Assembly (NCBI GenBank): GCA_009840005.1
Contig: VXOR01000039.1
Span: 1-39,451, forward strand
From: Gemmatimonadota bacterium
GTDB lineage: Bacteria; Latescibacterota; UBA2968; UBA8231
DNA length: 39,451 nucleotides
Reading direction: 5' to 3'
Below, in pieces: positions 7,508 through 15,481 of the stretch. Each line of letters opens with the position of its first letter. Position 1 is the stretch's first letter. The notes beneath the pieces are model-generated. The model worked only from the letters and a program-made list of their open reading frames with translations. It did no database searches and was not told where the DNA came from. The translations under genes were made by a program, and so were the position numbers.

Positions 7508-8494
7508 ATGCACGTCGGCACCCAGCAGTTCACTACAACGGACGAAGACCTCGAATATCTGGCCCGTCACGGGGTCTTCAACAAGAACGAAAACTTCATT
7601 GCGTTCCACCGCGAATACGGTTGGGACGTCGAAGAGTTAGTCGCCAAAAAGGAGAAGTGCGCTCGCTTCGGCATCAACATGGAGATGGTCGCCCTGCCCA
7701 TAGCCCAGTTCAACGTCAACGGCGATAGCGTACCCAACTTTATGATGGGCAACTACGAGGAAGGCGATAAGGAGATTGAGCTGGTCATCAACATGGTGCG
7801 GCAGGCAGCCGAAGCCGGCATCCCAGCCATCAAATACTACCTCTGCGCCCTCGAAAACCAGCGCACCGAAAGCACGCCCCCCGGCCGCGGCGGCTCTATC
7901 TACAGCACTTGGGACCTCGAAAAGGCCGACGCCGATACGCCGCGCTACGACAAACCGGTCACCGCAGAGGAAAACTGGCGTCGCATCACCTACTTCTTGG
8001 AAAGGGTCATCCCGGTCGCCACCGAGTGCAAGATTCGCATGGCCTGCCACCCCTGCGACCCCTGGCTGCCGCCCGGCTATAGGGGCGTCGATCGCGTGAT
8101 GGGCGGCTTTGACGGCTTCAAGCAATTCATCGATATCTGCCCCAGCCCCTATCACGGCGTCAATCTCTGCTTGGGCTGCATGGCCGAGAGCGTCGAAGAT
8201 CCGCTCAACGAGGTGCCCGAAATCATCCGTTACTTAGGCTCGCGCGACAAAATTTTCCTCTGCCACTTCCGCAACATCGTCGGCAAGCGCAACAAGTTCC
8301 AAGAGGTCTGGCCAGATGAGGGGGTGATGAACATGCACCGCAATATGCAGGCGCTCAAAGAAGTGGGCTATCAGCACATGTGCGTCCCAGATCACGCGCC
8401 TGGGCACAAGGATCCCCACAGTATGCGCCAAGCTTGGGCGTACGAGTTCGGCTATATCCAAGCCATGATCCAAGCGGTGATTGACGAGAATTGA
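7508..8494 (+). CDS. Mannonate dehydratase (UxuA)-like TIM-barrel enzyme
   Basis: The 328-residue product resembles UxuA, which dehydrates D-mannonate to 2-keto-3-deoxygluconate in hexuronate breakdown. It shows family blocks in order: IKYYLCAL, the metal-site region RMACHPCDPWLP (UxuA has HPDDPP), GVNLCLGCMAE, and IFLCHFRNIVGKRNKFQEVW, and ends with MCVPDHAP and a GY-x-QAM helix. The ATG follows AAGGAG at 6 nt. UxuA of E. coli is longer, about 390 residues, and the second metal-site Asp is Cys here, so this may be a relative acting on another sugar acid. The enolase-superfamily and 2-hydroxyacid dehydrogenase genes elsewhere in the window fit the same theme. The fold is sure, the substrate is not. 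Confidence 0.82.
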   Translation: MHVGTQQFTTTDEDLEYLARHGVFNKNENFIAFHREYGWDVEELVAKKEKCARFGINMEMVALPIAQFNVNGDSVPNFMMGNYEEGDKEIELVINMVRQAAEAGIPAIKYYLCALENQRTESTPPGRGGSIYSTWDLEKADADTPRYDKPVTAEENWRRITYFLERVIPVATECKIRMACHPCDPWLPPGYRGVDRVMGGFDGFKQFIDICPSPYHGVNLCLGCMAESVEDPLNEVPEIIRYLGSRDKIFLCHFRNIVGKRNKFQEVWPDEGVMNMHRNMQALKEVGYQHMCVPDHAPGHKDPHSMRQAWAYEFGYIQAMIQAVIDEN

Positions 8495-8574
8495 GCACAA
8501 CGGAGGTCACACCATCAGCTTCCCCAGCATGATAAGGCCAAGTTGCAGGAAACGGGTACCGGCGGTATTCACCA

Positions 8575-8595
8575 TCTGCGTCCATCTGCGGATAA
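8575..8595 (+). repeat. 21-bp repeated element, copy 2 (upstream of kinase-like gene)
   Basis: Identical in all 21 bases to 6762-6782, again ending 27 nt before an ATG and followed by TATAAA (8598-8603). The two downstream genes are unrelated in sequence. Confidence 0.6.
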
Positions 8596-8622
8596 CGTAT
8601 AAATGAGTGCCAGACGCACTAT

Positions 8623-9447
8623 ATGTCCATGAGCTCCGCCCATCCACTGCGCGACATCGAGCGCATCGACGGGCCGCCCGGCCCGTATCTCGAAGCAATC
8701 GGCACCGTCTTCGCCACCTTTGGCGCGCCCACCCAAGACTCCGGCAATGTTTCCTATGGCGTGCAGATTGGCGACGAGCGCTTCTTCGTCAAAACTACTG
8801 ACCCCGGGGCTGAGGTATTCAGCGACCACGCCGCCCGCGTGGCGCTCCTGTACAATGCGGCCCGGCTCAGGCGTAGCTGCGATCATCCGACCTTGCCAGT
8901 GCTGCACTGCATCGTCGAAACCGCGCACGGCCCGGCACTCGTGTACGACTGGGTTGACGGCGAGTGCTTGCACGGTGGACGCGACGATCCGCAATCGGCG
9001 CATCAGCGCTTTCGCCGCCTGCCCACCGACGCCATTTTCGCCGTGCTCGACGCGATCTACGATTTGCACGTCCAGCTCGTTCAGCGCGGGTGGATTGCCG
9101 TGGATTTCTACGATGGCTGTCTGATGTACGACTTTGAGCGCCAGGCCGCGCACATCGTGGATCTCGATATGTATCACTTGGGGGCGTTCACCAACCAGAT
9201 GGGGCGGATGTTTGGCTCGACGCGCTTTATGGCTCCAGAGGAATTCGAGCGCGGCGCACTAATCGACGAGCGCACGACCGTCTTTACTATGGGCCGCGCC
9301 GCATTCGTATGCCTCGGCGACGACATCGGCGGTGCGATGGGGGAGGTCATGCGGTGCGCCTGTCGCCCGGAGCGCACGGCGCGCTACGGTTCGATGGAGG
9401 AATTTCACGCGGCTTGGCAGCAAGCGCGCCGGTTAGGGCACCGCTAA
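8623..9447 (+). CDS. Protein-kinase-like protein with altered catalytic motifs
   Basis: The 274-residue protein has the outline of a bacterial Ser/Thr kinase: Lys57 in FFVKT, the catalytic-loop equivalent IAVDFYDGCLMYD (Asp161), the metal Asp in IVDLDMY (180-182), and an APE-type motif in GSTRFMAPEEF (204-206). HRD is reduced to AVD, the usual loop Asn is replaced by Cys, and DFG is DLD. Similar VDFYDG forms occur in a known group of bacterial kinase-like proteins, so activity is possible but not assured. There is no membrane segment or sensor domain. The start ATG has no strong ribosome site; the second Met (residue 3) is an alternative. Its stop codon TAA lies inside the terminal repeat of a MITE-like element, so the present C-terminus was probably set by that insertion. 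Confidence 0.78.
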   Translation: MSMSSAHPLRDIERIDGPPGPYLEAIGTVFATFGAPTQDSGNVSYGVQIGDERFFVKTTDPGAEVFSDHAARVALLYNAARLRRSCDHPTLPVLHCIVETAHGPALVYDWVDGECLHGGRDDPQSAHQRFRRLPTDAIFAVLDAIYDLHVQLVQRGWIAVDFYDGCLMYDFERQAAHIVDLDMYHLGAFTNQMGRMFGSTRFMAPEEFERGALIDERTTVFTMGRAAFVCLGDDIGGAMGEVMRCACRPERTARYGSMEEFHAAWQQARRLGHR

Positions 9448-9599
9448 GTACACGACAGTAATCCACTGGACGTTAGGCATGGGCGACCTGAGATGCTTCG
9501 ACTCCGCTTTGCTCCGCTCAGCATGACCGGGGATGACGCCGATGTTGTCATGCTGAGCGGAGCGAAGCATCCCATACCACTCTACTGTCGTGTACTTAG
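9444..9599 (+). mobile_element. MITE-like palindromic element, copy A
   Basis: A 156-bp element with perfect 17-bp terminal inverted repeats (CTAAGTACACGACAGTA at 9444-9460 and its complement at 9583-9599). Inside is a second long inverted pair, GATGCTTCG...CGCTCAGCATGAC against GTCATGCTGAGCG...CGAAGCATC, so the whole unit can fold into one long hairpin. It holds no coding capacity. A second copy in opposite orientation lies at 30604-30771 and aligns from end to end. TA at each tip would suit IS630/Tc1-like transposition, which is inference. The remaining bases up to comM (9600-9757) hold only its leader. Confidence 0.85.
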
Positions 9600-9707
9600 G
9601 GGCGCAGTTAATAGGTTCTGCCAGTGTACCCCTTAGGCACCAACGCTGTATCGCCTAGCTCCCATTCTGCCTTCCAACATCCCTGCCGCCCTCAGAGCAC
9701 ACCCCCG

Positions 9708-9724
9708 CTGGCACGGTTCTTGTT
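9708..9724 (+). promoter_or_regulatory. Possible sigma54-type promoter before comM
   Basis: CTGGCACG-GTTC-TTGTT matches the sigma54 -24/-12 consensus (YTGGCACG-N4-TTGCW) except for T in place of C at -12. It lies 33 nt before the comM ATG. No enhancer-binding regulator gene is in the window, so this may be chance. Confidence 0.2.
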
Positions 9725-9757
9725 TCCTTTTTGTTTTGTCAAACGGAAAGGAACCGC

Positions 9758-11284
9758 ATGCCCTCCACCGTCCTATCGGCCGCCACGCTCGGAATTGACG
9801 CGTACCCTGTCCACGTCGAAGTCGATACCGACCGCAGCTTGCCGACCTTCACAGTCGTCGGCCTACCCGACTCCGCAGTCCGCGAAAGCAAGGAGCGCGT
9901 CTTGGCGGCCATCAAAAACGCTGGCTATCAGTGGCCGCGGCGCAAGGTCACCATCAACCTCGCGCCGGCCGACCGCAAGAAGGAAGGCTCGGCTTTCGAC
10001 CTGCCCATAGCCGTCGGCGTCTTGGCGGCCTCTCGGCAGATCAAACCCGTGTGTCTCGCCGAGTTCGCGCTCCTAGGCGAGCTATCGCTCAACGGCAGCG
10101 TGCGCCCGGTACATGGGATGCTCCCCATGGCCTCATCCCTGCACCAGCAGGGACTCTACGGCATGATCGTACCGACGCAAAACGCCCGCGAGGCCGCCAT
10201 TGCCAATGGGCCGCTCGTCTATGGCGTCAGTTCGCTGAGCGAAGCTATCGGCATCTTGACCGGCGACGCGCACCAACGGCCCTACGAATTGAACTTGGAG
10301 GAGGTGTTTCGCAGCAACGCCAACTACGGGGTTGACTTTGCGGACGTGCGCGGCCAAGATCACGCCAAGCGCGCCCTCGAAGTCGCCGCCAGCGGCGGGC
10401 ACAATTTGCTCATGGTCGGGCCGCCTGGGTCGGGCAAGACCATGCTCGCCCGCCGCCTGCCCACGATCCTCCCAGCACCAACCCTGCAAGAAGCGCTCGC
10501 CACCACCAAGATCCATTCAGTCGCTGGCGTCCTTGCCCCAGGCCAAGCCCTAGTCGCCACCCGGCCCTTCCGCGCCCCGCATCACACCGTCTCAGACGCC
10601 GGCCTCATCGGCGGCGGCGCGTATCCCCGCCCGGGCGAGGTGTCGCTCTCCCACCACGGCGTGCTTTTCCTCGACGAACTGCCCGAGTTCCGCCGCAATG
10701 TCGTCGAGGCCCTGCGCCAGCCGCTCGAAGACCACGCCGTCACCATCACGCGGGCGCAGATTGCGATCGCCTATCCAGCGGATTTTACCCTCGTTGCGGC
10801 GATGAATCCCTGCCCTTGTGGCTACCTTGCGGACGCCCGCCACACCTGCACCTGCTCTCCGGCCGCAATCCGCCGCTATCGCGCGCGCGTTTCCGGGCCA
10901 CTCCTCGACCGCATCGACATCCACATCGAAGTGCCAGCCCTCGCCTACGACGACTTGGCCAACAAGCAAGGCGGCGAAGGCTCAGCACAAATCCGCCAGC
11001 GCGTCAACGCCGCTCGCCAGCGGCAACTCGACCGCTTTGCTGGCGAGCTATTCTGCAACGCCCAGATGAGCACGCGGCACATCCGCCGCCATTGCTCGCT
11101 CGACGCCGCCGGGCAAGCGCTCCTCGAAAAAGCTATGACCCGCCTTGGCCTGTCGGCCCGCGCCTACGACCGCATCCTCAAAGTCGCCCGCACCATAGCC
11201 GACTTGGCCGACGCCCCAATTCAGTCGCAGCACTTGGCGGAAGCCATACAATACCGGGCACTCGATCGCAGCGGCCTTCTGTAG
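9758..11284 (+). CDS. comM: ComM/YifB family Mg-chelatase-like AAA+ ATPase
   Basis: The 508-residue protein is a ComM (YifB) ATPase, a hexameric helicase that drives branch migration during natural transformation in bacteria where it has been studied. The N-terminal Lon-protease-like domain is recognisable from the blocks [23 protein letters not shown] and [10 protein letters not shown]. The AAA+ module follows with Walker A GPPGSGKT (221-228), the RPFRAPHHT block, Walker [13 protein letters not shown], and the Cys-rich insert MNPCPCGY...CTC, and ends with the Mg-chelatase C-terminal region. The ATG is preceded by GGAAAGGAA; an in-frame ATG nine codons earlier has no ribosome site. A possible sigma54-like box lies upstream. 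It stands alone with a MITE before it and is a conserved chromosomal gene. Confidence 0.95.
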   Translation: MPSTVLSAATLGIDAYPVHVEVDTDRSLPTFTVVGLPDSAVRESKERVLAAIKNAGYQWPRRKVTINLAPADRKKEGSAFDLPIAVGVLAASRQIKPVCLAEFALLGELSLNGSVRPVHGMLPMASSLHQQGLYGMIVPTQNAREAAIANGPLVYGVSSLSEAIGILTGDAHQRPYELNLEEVFRSNANYGVDFADVRGQDHAKRALEVAASGGHNLLMVGPPGSGKTMLARRLPTILPAPTLQEALATTKIHSVAGVLAPGQALVATRPFRAPHHTVSDAGLIGGGAYPRPGEVSLSHHGVLFLDELPEFRRNVVEALRQPLEDHAVTITRAQIAIAYPADFTLVAAMNPCPCGYLADARHTCTCSPAAIRRYRARVSGPLLDRIDIHIEVPALAYDDLANKQGGEGSAQIRQRVNAARQRQLDRFAGELFCNAQMSTRHIRRHCSLDAAGQALLEKAMTRLGLSARAYDRILKVARTIADLADAPIQSQHLAEAIQYRALDRSGLL

Positions 11285-11398
11285 CCCTAGTGGCGGCAGC
11301 GGCCAACGCGGGCCAAGGGGCCGAGGTTTGAATAAAAAATCTTGACGAATGAACGGATTCTTAACTCTATCTTATGGAAACAAATACGAGGTAGCATC

Positions 11399-11596
11399 GT
11401 GAGTGAGTCGCTGCCGCCCGAGCGGCCCTATCCATTAGACCACGAGGGACGCATCGCCCGGTTGGAAGGTATTATCGAGCAAATCGATGGCCGGCTAGGC
11501 CGCGTCGAAACCAAAATCGACAGCCTTTTACGGTGGATCATTGCCCTGCAAGTGGCGACGTGGGGCCTCATCGGAGCCTTAAAGCTGTTCGGCTAG
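11399..11596 (+). CDS. Mini coiled-coil protein with C-terminal membrane anchor (65 aa)
   Basis: Starting at a GTG placed behind ACGAGG, this frame encodes 65 residues: a charged coiled-coil region (HEGRIARLEGIIEQIDGRLG, then VETKIDSLLRW) and one C-terminal transmembrane segment (IIALQVATWGLIGALKLF). The layout is like small tail-anchored or XhlA-type proteins. It is plainly related to the 77-residue protein at 25861-26094: both share RLEGI-x-EQ and a RW-[IV]-I-x-x-Q-x-A motif at the membrane edge. An earlier in-frame ATG at 11342 lies within a TTGACG promoter-like stretch and is less likely. It lies 44 bp before the PIG-L gene and is probably co-transcribed with it. The role is unknown. Confidence 0.6.
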   Translation: MSESLPPERPYPLDHEGRIARLEGIIEQIDGRLGRVETKIDSLLRWIIALQVATWGLIGALKLFG

Positions 11597-11640
11597 CGGG
11601 CGTGGCAGGTGAGGAACCCACGTCTGAGAAGGAACCGACC

Positions 11641-12570
11641 ATGGCCCCTAGTCCCGACCCGCGAATCCCTTGGTACACTCCCGTCGGCGAGATAACCGTC
11701 GAAAAGCACATCCCGGACAAACCCCACCAAGGCAAGGTACTGGCTGCCGTCCAAGCCCACGCTGACGATATTCCCCTCTTCTGCGCCGGCCTCGTCGCCA
11801 AGCTCATCGCCGAAGGCTACACGGCTTATTTGATCCAGACCACCAACGACGAGAAGTGCGGGCCGGGCACGATGGGCGAGACCATCCTCCAGAACGAGCG
11901 CGAAATCGACGTACTCGCCGGGGAGTTGGGATTCAAACAGGTCATCCACCTCGGCTACCGCAATCACTTCCTCGACGAAGCCGCCCCCACCGAGCTGCGG
12001 GCCCGGCTGGTCTTTCTGATCCGCGCCCTCAAAATCGACACCATCACCACCTTTAGCCCTTGGGGTCACTGGGAGGAAAATCCCGATCACTACATCACCG
12101 GCCAAGCCGTCGAGGCCGCGCGCTGGATGGCCGGCATGAACAAGGACTATCCCGAACAACTAGCCTGCGGCATGCAGCCTCACTCGGTCAAAGACCTCTA
12201 CTACTGGACCTGCCGCCCCAGGCAGCCCTACAACACCGTCGTCGATATAGCGCCCTATCTCGACGCAAAGGTCGCCGCCATGAGCGCCAACAAGGCCCAA
12301 GGACCGGCAGGTGCCCACGGTCGTCGCCTCAAGGAACGGCTAGCGCGTCAGGGCAAGTACCTACCTGCCTTGGGCGACGATGACGAGGGAGCCGACCGCC
12401 AGTACATCCGCCTCTTTGGCTTGCGTGAATACCAACGCATCGGCGAGCCCTATGGCTTGGACTACGCCGAGGCGTTCTACTACATGCCGCCCGGCGGAAC
12501 CTTTACCGGCGCGATGAGCGCAGCGGAAATCGAGCGCTACATCGAAGAACACGCCGAGGACTTGGGATGA
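11641..12570 (+). CDS. PIG-L/LmbE family deacetylase
   Basis: This 309-residue protein belongs to the PIG-L (LmbE-like) zinc deacetylases, which remove acetyl groups from N-acetylglucosamine-type substrates. The metal motif is HADD at 40-43 (commonly PHPDD), followed by the helix LFCAGLVAKLI and the later block NPDHYITGQAVEAARW, whose His is the third zinc ligand. AYLIQTTN and ILQNEREIDVLAGELG (NEREI is a family signature) are further support. The ATG follows GAAGGAA at 6-7 nt; the open frame upstream would overlap the small coiled-coil gene. It is longer than typical members (about 230-250) because of an extra C-terminal region rich in Tyr and Glu. The substrate is not predictable. Confidence 0.87.
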   Translation: MAPSPDPRIPWYTPVGEITVEKHIPDKPHQGKVLAAVQAHADDIPLFCAGLVAKLIAEGYTAYLIQTTNDEKCGPGTMGETILQNEREIDVLAGELGFKQVIHLGYRNHFLDEAAPTELRARLVFLIRALKIDTITTFSPWGHWEENPDHYITGQAVEAARWMAGMNKDYPEQLACGMQPHSVKDLYYWTCRPRQPYNTVVDIAPYLDAKVAAMSANKAQGPAGAHGRRLKERLARQGKYLPALGDDDEGADRQYIRLFGLREYQRIGEPYGLDYAEAFYYMPPGGTFTGAMSAAEIERYIEEHAEDLG

Positions 12571-12681
12571 GAAGTGTCGGAGCGCGTTGTTGCAGAACGG
12601 AGCTTAGAAGAACCGAGCTGTTTACAGTTTGATAGTGGTTTCTTTAAATTTGCCCGCACAACGAATTGGGGAGAAACCGCG

Positions 12682-13566
12682 ATGAAACTCACGACCGAAC
12701 AGATCGCAGAATTCAACACCCGCGGCGTCATCATCGCCCGCGAGGCGCTCACCCACGACGACTTGCAGCCAATCATCGACGAACTGTCGGCGTGGATCGA
12801 TGCGCACGCACGGACGCTGCACGACGAGGGTGAAATAGCGAACCTGCACGAGGACGCCCCGTTTGCCACGCGCTACGGCTTGCTGTTCAAACAGTGCCCT
12901 GAGATCGGGCACGGCATGGACATCACGCACTATCGGGGACGGGCGATGTTTGAATTTTTGCGCAACGAAAATCTGCTCGACCTACTCGAATCGCTGCTGG
13001 GTTCCGAGCTGATCTGCAACCCCATCCAGCACCTGCGAGCCAAGCCGCCGCAAGCCTACGAAAACCGCGAAGGTCCCTCTTTTCACAACGCGCCCTGGCA
13101 CCAAGACGCCGGCGTGATGATGCCGGAAGCCGAAGGCTCTGACGTGGTCACCTGCTGGCTGCCTTTGGCCGAAGCCACGGTAGAGACCGGCTGCATGGAG
13201 GTCTTGCCCGGCCTCGTCGAAACCGGCTATCTCCGGCATTTGGCGGCCGGCGGCACCACCATCGCCCCCGAGGCCATGCCCCACATCGAACCCTTTCCCT
13301 TGGAGTGCAGGCGCGGCGACGTGGTGCTCATGAGCCGCTTTACGCCCCATCGCTCCACCCCCAATTACTCCGACCAATGCCGCTGGTCCCTCGACCTGCG
13401 CTACCAGCCCACCGGCGAACACACCGGCCGCACCGGCCACCCCGAGTTCGTGGCGCGCTCCCGCCGCGATCCGTCCAGTGAGTTGACCGACTACGAGGAA
13501 TGGTGCCGCTTGTGGATCAACGCCTTTGAGAATCCTCGCGGCGTTGTCGCGCACCGCGGGGAATAG
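12682..13566 (+). CDS. Phytanoyl-CoA dioxygenase (PhyH) family oxygenase, copy 2
   Basis: A 294-residue Fe(II)/2-oxoglutarate oxygenase of the PhyH family. The triad is His140-x-Asp142 (APWHQD) and His223 (RFTPHRS), with Arg234 in CRWSLDLRY as the 2-oxoglutarate anchor. It is the closest relative in this window of the PhyH gene at 1.6-2.6 kb, sharing HQD-x-GV, LRYxPxGxxTGR and FVARSR blocks. The ATG lies 8 nt after GGGGAG. The upstream frame, 36 codons, has no family similarity and is excluded. Same strand as the PIG-L gene with about 110 bp between; whether they form one operon is unclear. The substrate is unknown. Confidence 0.9.
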   Translation: MKLTTEQIAEFNTRGVIIAREALTHDDLQPIIDELSAWIDAHARTLHDEGEIANLHEDAPFATRYGLLFKQCPEIGHGMDITHYRGRAMFEFLRNENLLDLLESLLGSELICNPIQHLRAKPPQAYENREGPSFHNAPWHQDAGVMMPEAEGSDVVTCWLPLAEATVETGCMEVLPGLVETGYLRHLAAGGTTIAPEAMPHIEPFPLECRRGDVVLMSRFTPHRSTPNYSDQCRWSLDLRYQPTGEHTGRTGHPEFVARSRRDPSSELTDYEEWCRLWINAFENPRGVVAHRGE

Positions 13567-13684
13567 AAGGGCGCTAACCGTACGTTTTCGCTCGCGCTTG
13601 GGGCTTTGCTAGGAATTTCCAGAGCTTCTTTGATCGCAGCTTGGCGAATGGCTGGCTGCGCTGAGCGATTGCAAGGAGACGACG

Positions 13685-15262
13685 ATGGCCAAACCACGCA
13701 TTTTTTTCGACCACGACGGTCGGCACCCGCTGATCTACATGTACGAGCCGCCGATGCAGAAAGAAGAGCTAGAGGCGGCGGTAGACGAGTTGGTGGGGAC
13801 GCCAGTCGAGGCACTGTCGCTAACCCTGGGCGATGCGCAGAGTCTGCTCTACGATTCGCAGGTGGGTGCGTTGTGGGGACGGGATATAAAGAAGTGGCCG
13901 CATCTGATCTGGAAGCGGGCCAACCAGAATTTCACTCAATTGATCAAAGCCGGATGCGATCCGCTCCAAGTGCTCTGCGACAAAGCCCATGCCAATAGCC
14001 TGCTGCTCTACGCGATGCTATTGCCGCAGCAGGGACCGCGGGAGTTGATGTTGAAAAGCTGGGAAAATCCGCGCTTTGCCGCCGAGCAGCGCGACCCGCA
14101 GCCGTTGGAGATCGGCAGCAAGGGCGGTGTGGACGCGGAGTGGCCGGGGTATCGCGCGTGGGATTACGCTTGGGATGCAGTGCGCGAGCGGAATTTGGCG
14201 ATTGTCGAGGAAGTGCTCGCGCGCTATCCCGTTGACGGTTTTGAGCTACAGCTCAATTACTGTCCCTATTATTTTCACCCCGATGAGATTGCGACGGGGA
14301 TGGAGATTATGACCGAGTGGATAGGGCGGGTTTACGCGGCTGTAAAAAAGAGCGATCCAGCACGAGAGTTGGTCCTGCGCGTACCGGCGAATCTGGATGG
14401 ATGCCGGGCGGTGGGGCTGGAGCCATTGGAGTGGATGCGCCGGGGCATTGTCGACGCGATCGTGCCCGAGGCATCGGGAGCGGCGGATCCGTCGGCGGAT
14501 TTCAGCGCCTTCGTCAAAGCGGCACACGGGACGGCGTGTCGGGTCTTGCCGGCGTTACAGAGTCGGATCGACAGCGACCGGGTCGGTGAGGGGACGATCG
14601 AAATGGTGCGGGCGGGGGCTTGCAACTATTGGGCGCAGGGAGTCGACGGCCTCTATATCGCGCATTGGTTTGGCTGTTGGCCGTATAAGGCCGATTTCTA
14701 CCAGAAGCTGCGCGAGGTGCCCTTCCCCGAGACGATGGCGGCCAAGGACAAGATCTATCGAATCCCCAGCGAGGGCAGCGCGCCGGCACCGGAGGCGATT
14801 GCGCCGAATGTCGCTAATCCGCTACCCATTGAGTTGGCAAAGGGGCAGGCGTTACAGGTGGGTTTTGCAGTGAGCGATGATCTGAAAAAATGGAACAAGG
14901 TCAATCGGGTCCACGAGGTGATCTTGCGGGTGCGAGTGCAGGAGACGACCGAGCGGGATCGCTTGCGCTTTGCTTTTAACGGCAAAGAATTACCGCAATC
15001 GCTGCTGCGCAAAATCAATCAGATGTACGTGATGGATGCGCCGCGCTATCGGGTTTTTGGCTATTGGTATGTCTTTCGTTTGCCCGAAAAATTTAGGCCG
15101 GTGCAGGGGTGGAATGTGCTGGAGGTCGAACTGCTCAAACGGGACGGGCAGGCGCTACCGGCTGTCGTATTGCGCGATGTAGAGCTGGAAATCAAGTACT
15201 TGATGGGGAAGAATTACCATCGGGGTTTGATCGATGCAGATCTGGGACCGGGTGAATTGTAG
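13685..15262 (+). CDS. Putative TIM-barrel glycoside-hydrolase-like protein with C-terminal beta domain
   Basis: The 525-residue protein has no signal peptide. The first about 360 residues look like a TIM-barrel hydrolase of the uncharacterised glycoside-hydrolase-like type. The pattern includes a His-rich start (FFDHDGRHPLIY), DGFELQLNYCPYYFHPDE with strand-end acidic residues, the ELVLRVP strand, DAIVPEAS and GVDGLYIAHWFG. After about residue 380 the sequence becomes beta-rich (LQVGFAV, VILRVRVQE, WNVLEVELL), consistent with a carbohydrate-binding-like sandwich. The ATG follows AAGGAG at 6 nt. Several acidic residues at strand ends could be catalytic, but I cannot assign a family or pair of catalytic carboxylates. 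It follows the second PhyH gene on the same strand. Confidence 0.6.
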   Translation: MAKPRIFFDHDGRHPLIYMYEPPMQKEELEAAVDELVGTPVEALSLTLGDAQSLLYDSQVGALWGRDIKKWPHLIWKRANQNFTQLIKAGCDPLQVLCDKAHANSLLLYAMLLPQQGPRELMLKSWENPRFAAEQRDPQPLEIGSKGGVDAEWPGYRAWDYAWDAVRERNLAIVEEVLARYPVDGFELQLNYCPYYFHPDEIATGMEIMTEWIGRVYAAVKKSDPARELVLRVPANLDGCRAVGLEPLEWMRRGIVDAIVPEASGAADPSADFSAFVKAAHGTACRVLPALQSRIDSDRVGEGTIEMVRAGACNYWAQGVDGLYIAHWFGCWPYKADFYQKLREVPFPETMAAKDKIYRIPSEGSAPAPEAIAPNVANPLPIELAKGQALQVGFAVSDDLKKWNKVNRVHEVILRVRVQETTERDRLRFAFNGKELPQSLLRKINQMYVMDAPRYRVFGYWYVFRLPEKFRPVQGWNVLEVELLKRDGQALPAVVLRDVELEIKYLMGKNYHRGLIDADLGPGEL

Positions 15263-15283
15263 CTTCTCTGCACGGCCTAGGTA

Positions 15284-15376
15284 ATGGTGCGCCGCTACGG
15301 GCTTTATTTGCTGCTGGCTGTTTGTCTGGGGTGGTTTGCATACCAGCAGGCACTGTCGGCCATCGGCAGGAGTTGA
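15284..15376 (+). CDS. Possible 30-residue membrane peptide
   Basis: A short frame of 30 codons in the gap between two larger genes encodes MVRRYGLYLLLAVCLGWFAY and ten further residues. The basic start and single hydrophobic run are typical of very small membrane proteins. It has no clear ribosome site, so it may be chance. Confidence 0.25.
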   Translation: MVRRYGLYLLLAVCLGWFAYQQALSAIGRS

Positions 15377-15481
15377 TTTTTCATGTCGGCTCCTCGGGCC
15401 GCCTCGCACGAGCTTGACCGAGCAGGCGGATTGCATTAACTCACTCTAGGCCGCCAACGCAAACCGAAAGACAGGTGCAAA

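Noticed and set aside
8507..8698. 63-codon minus-strand frame across the gap before the kinase-like gene
   Set aside because: It overlaps the kinase start and the 21-bp repeat; only about 22 codons lie in the gap and no family is seen.
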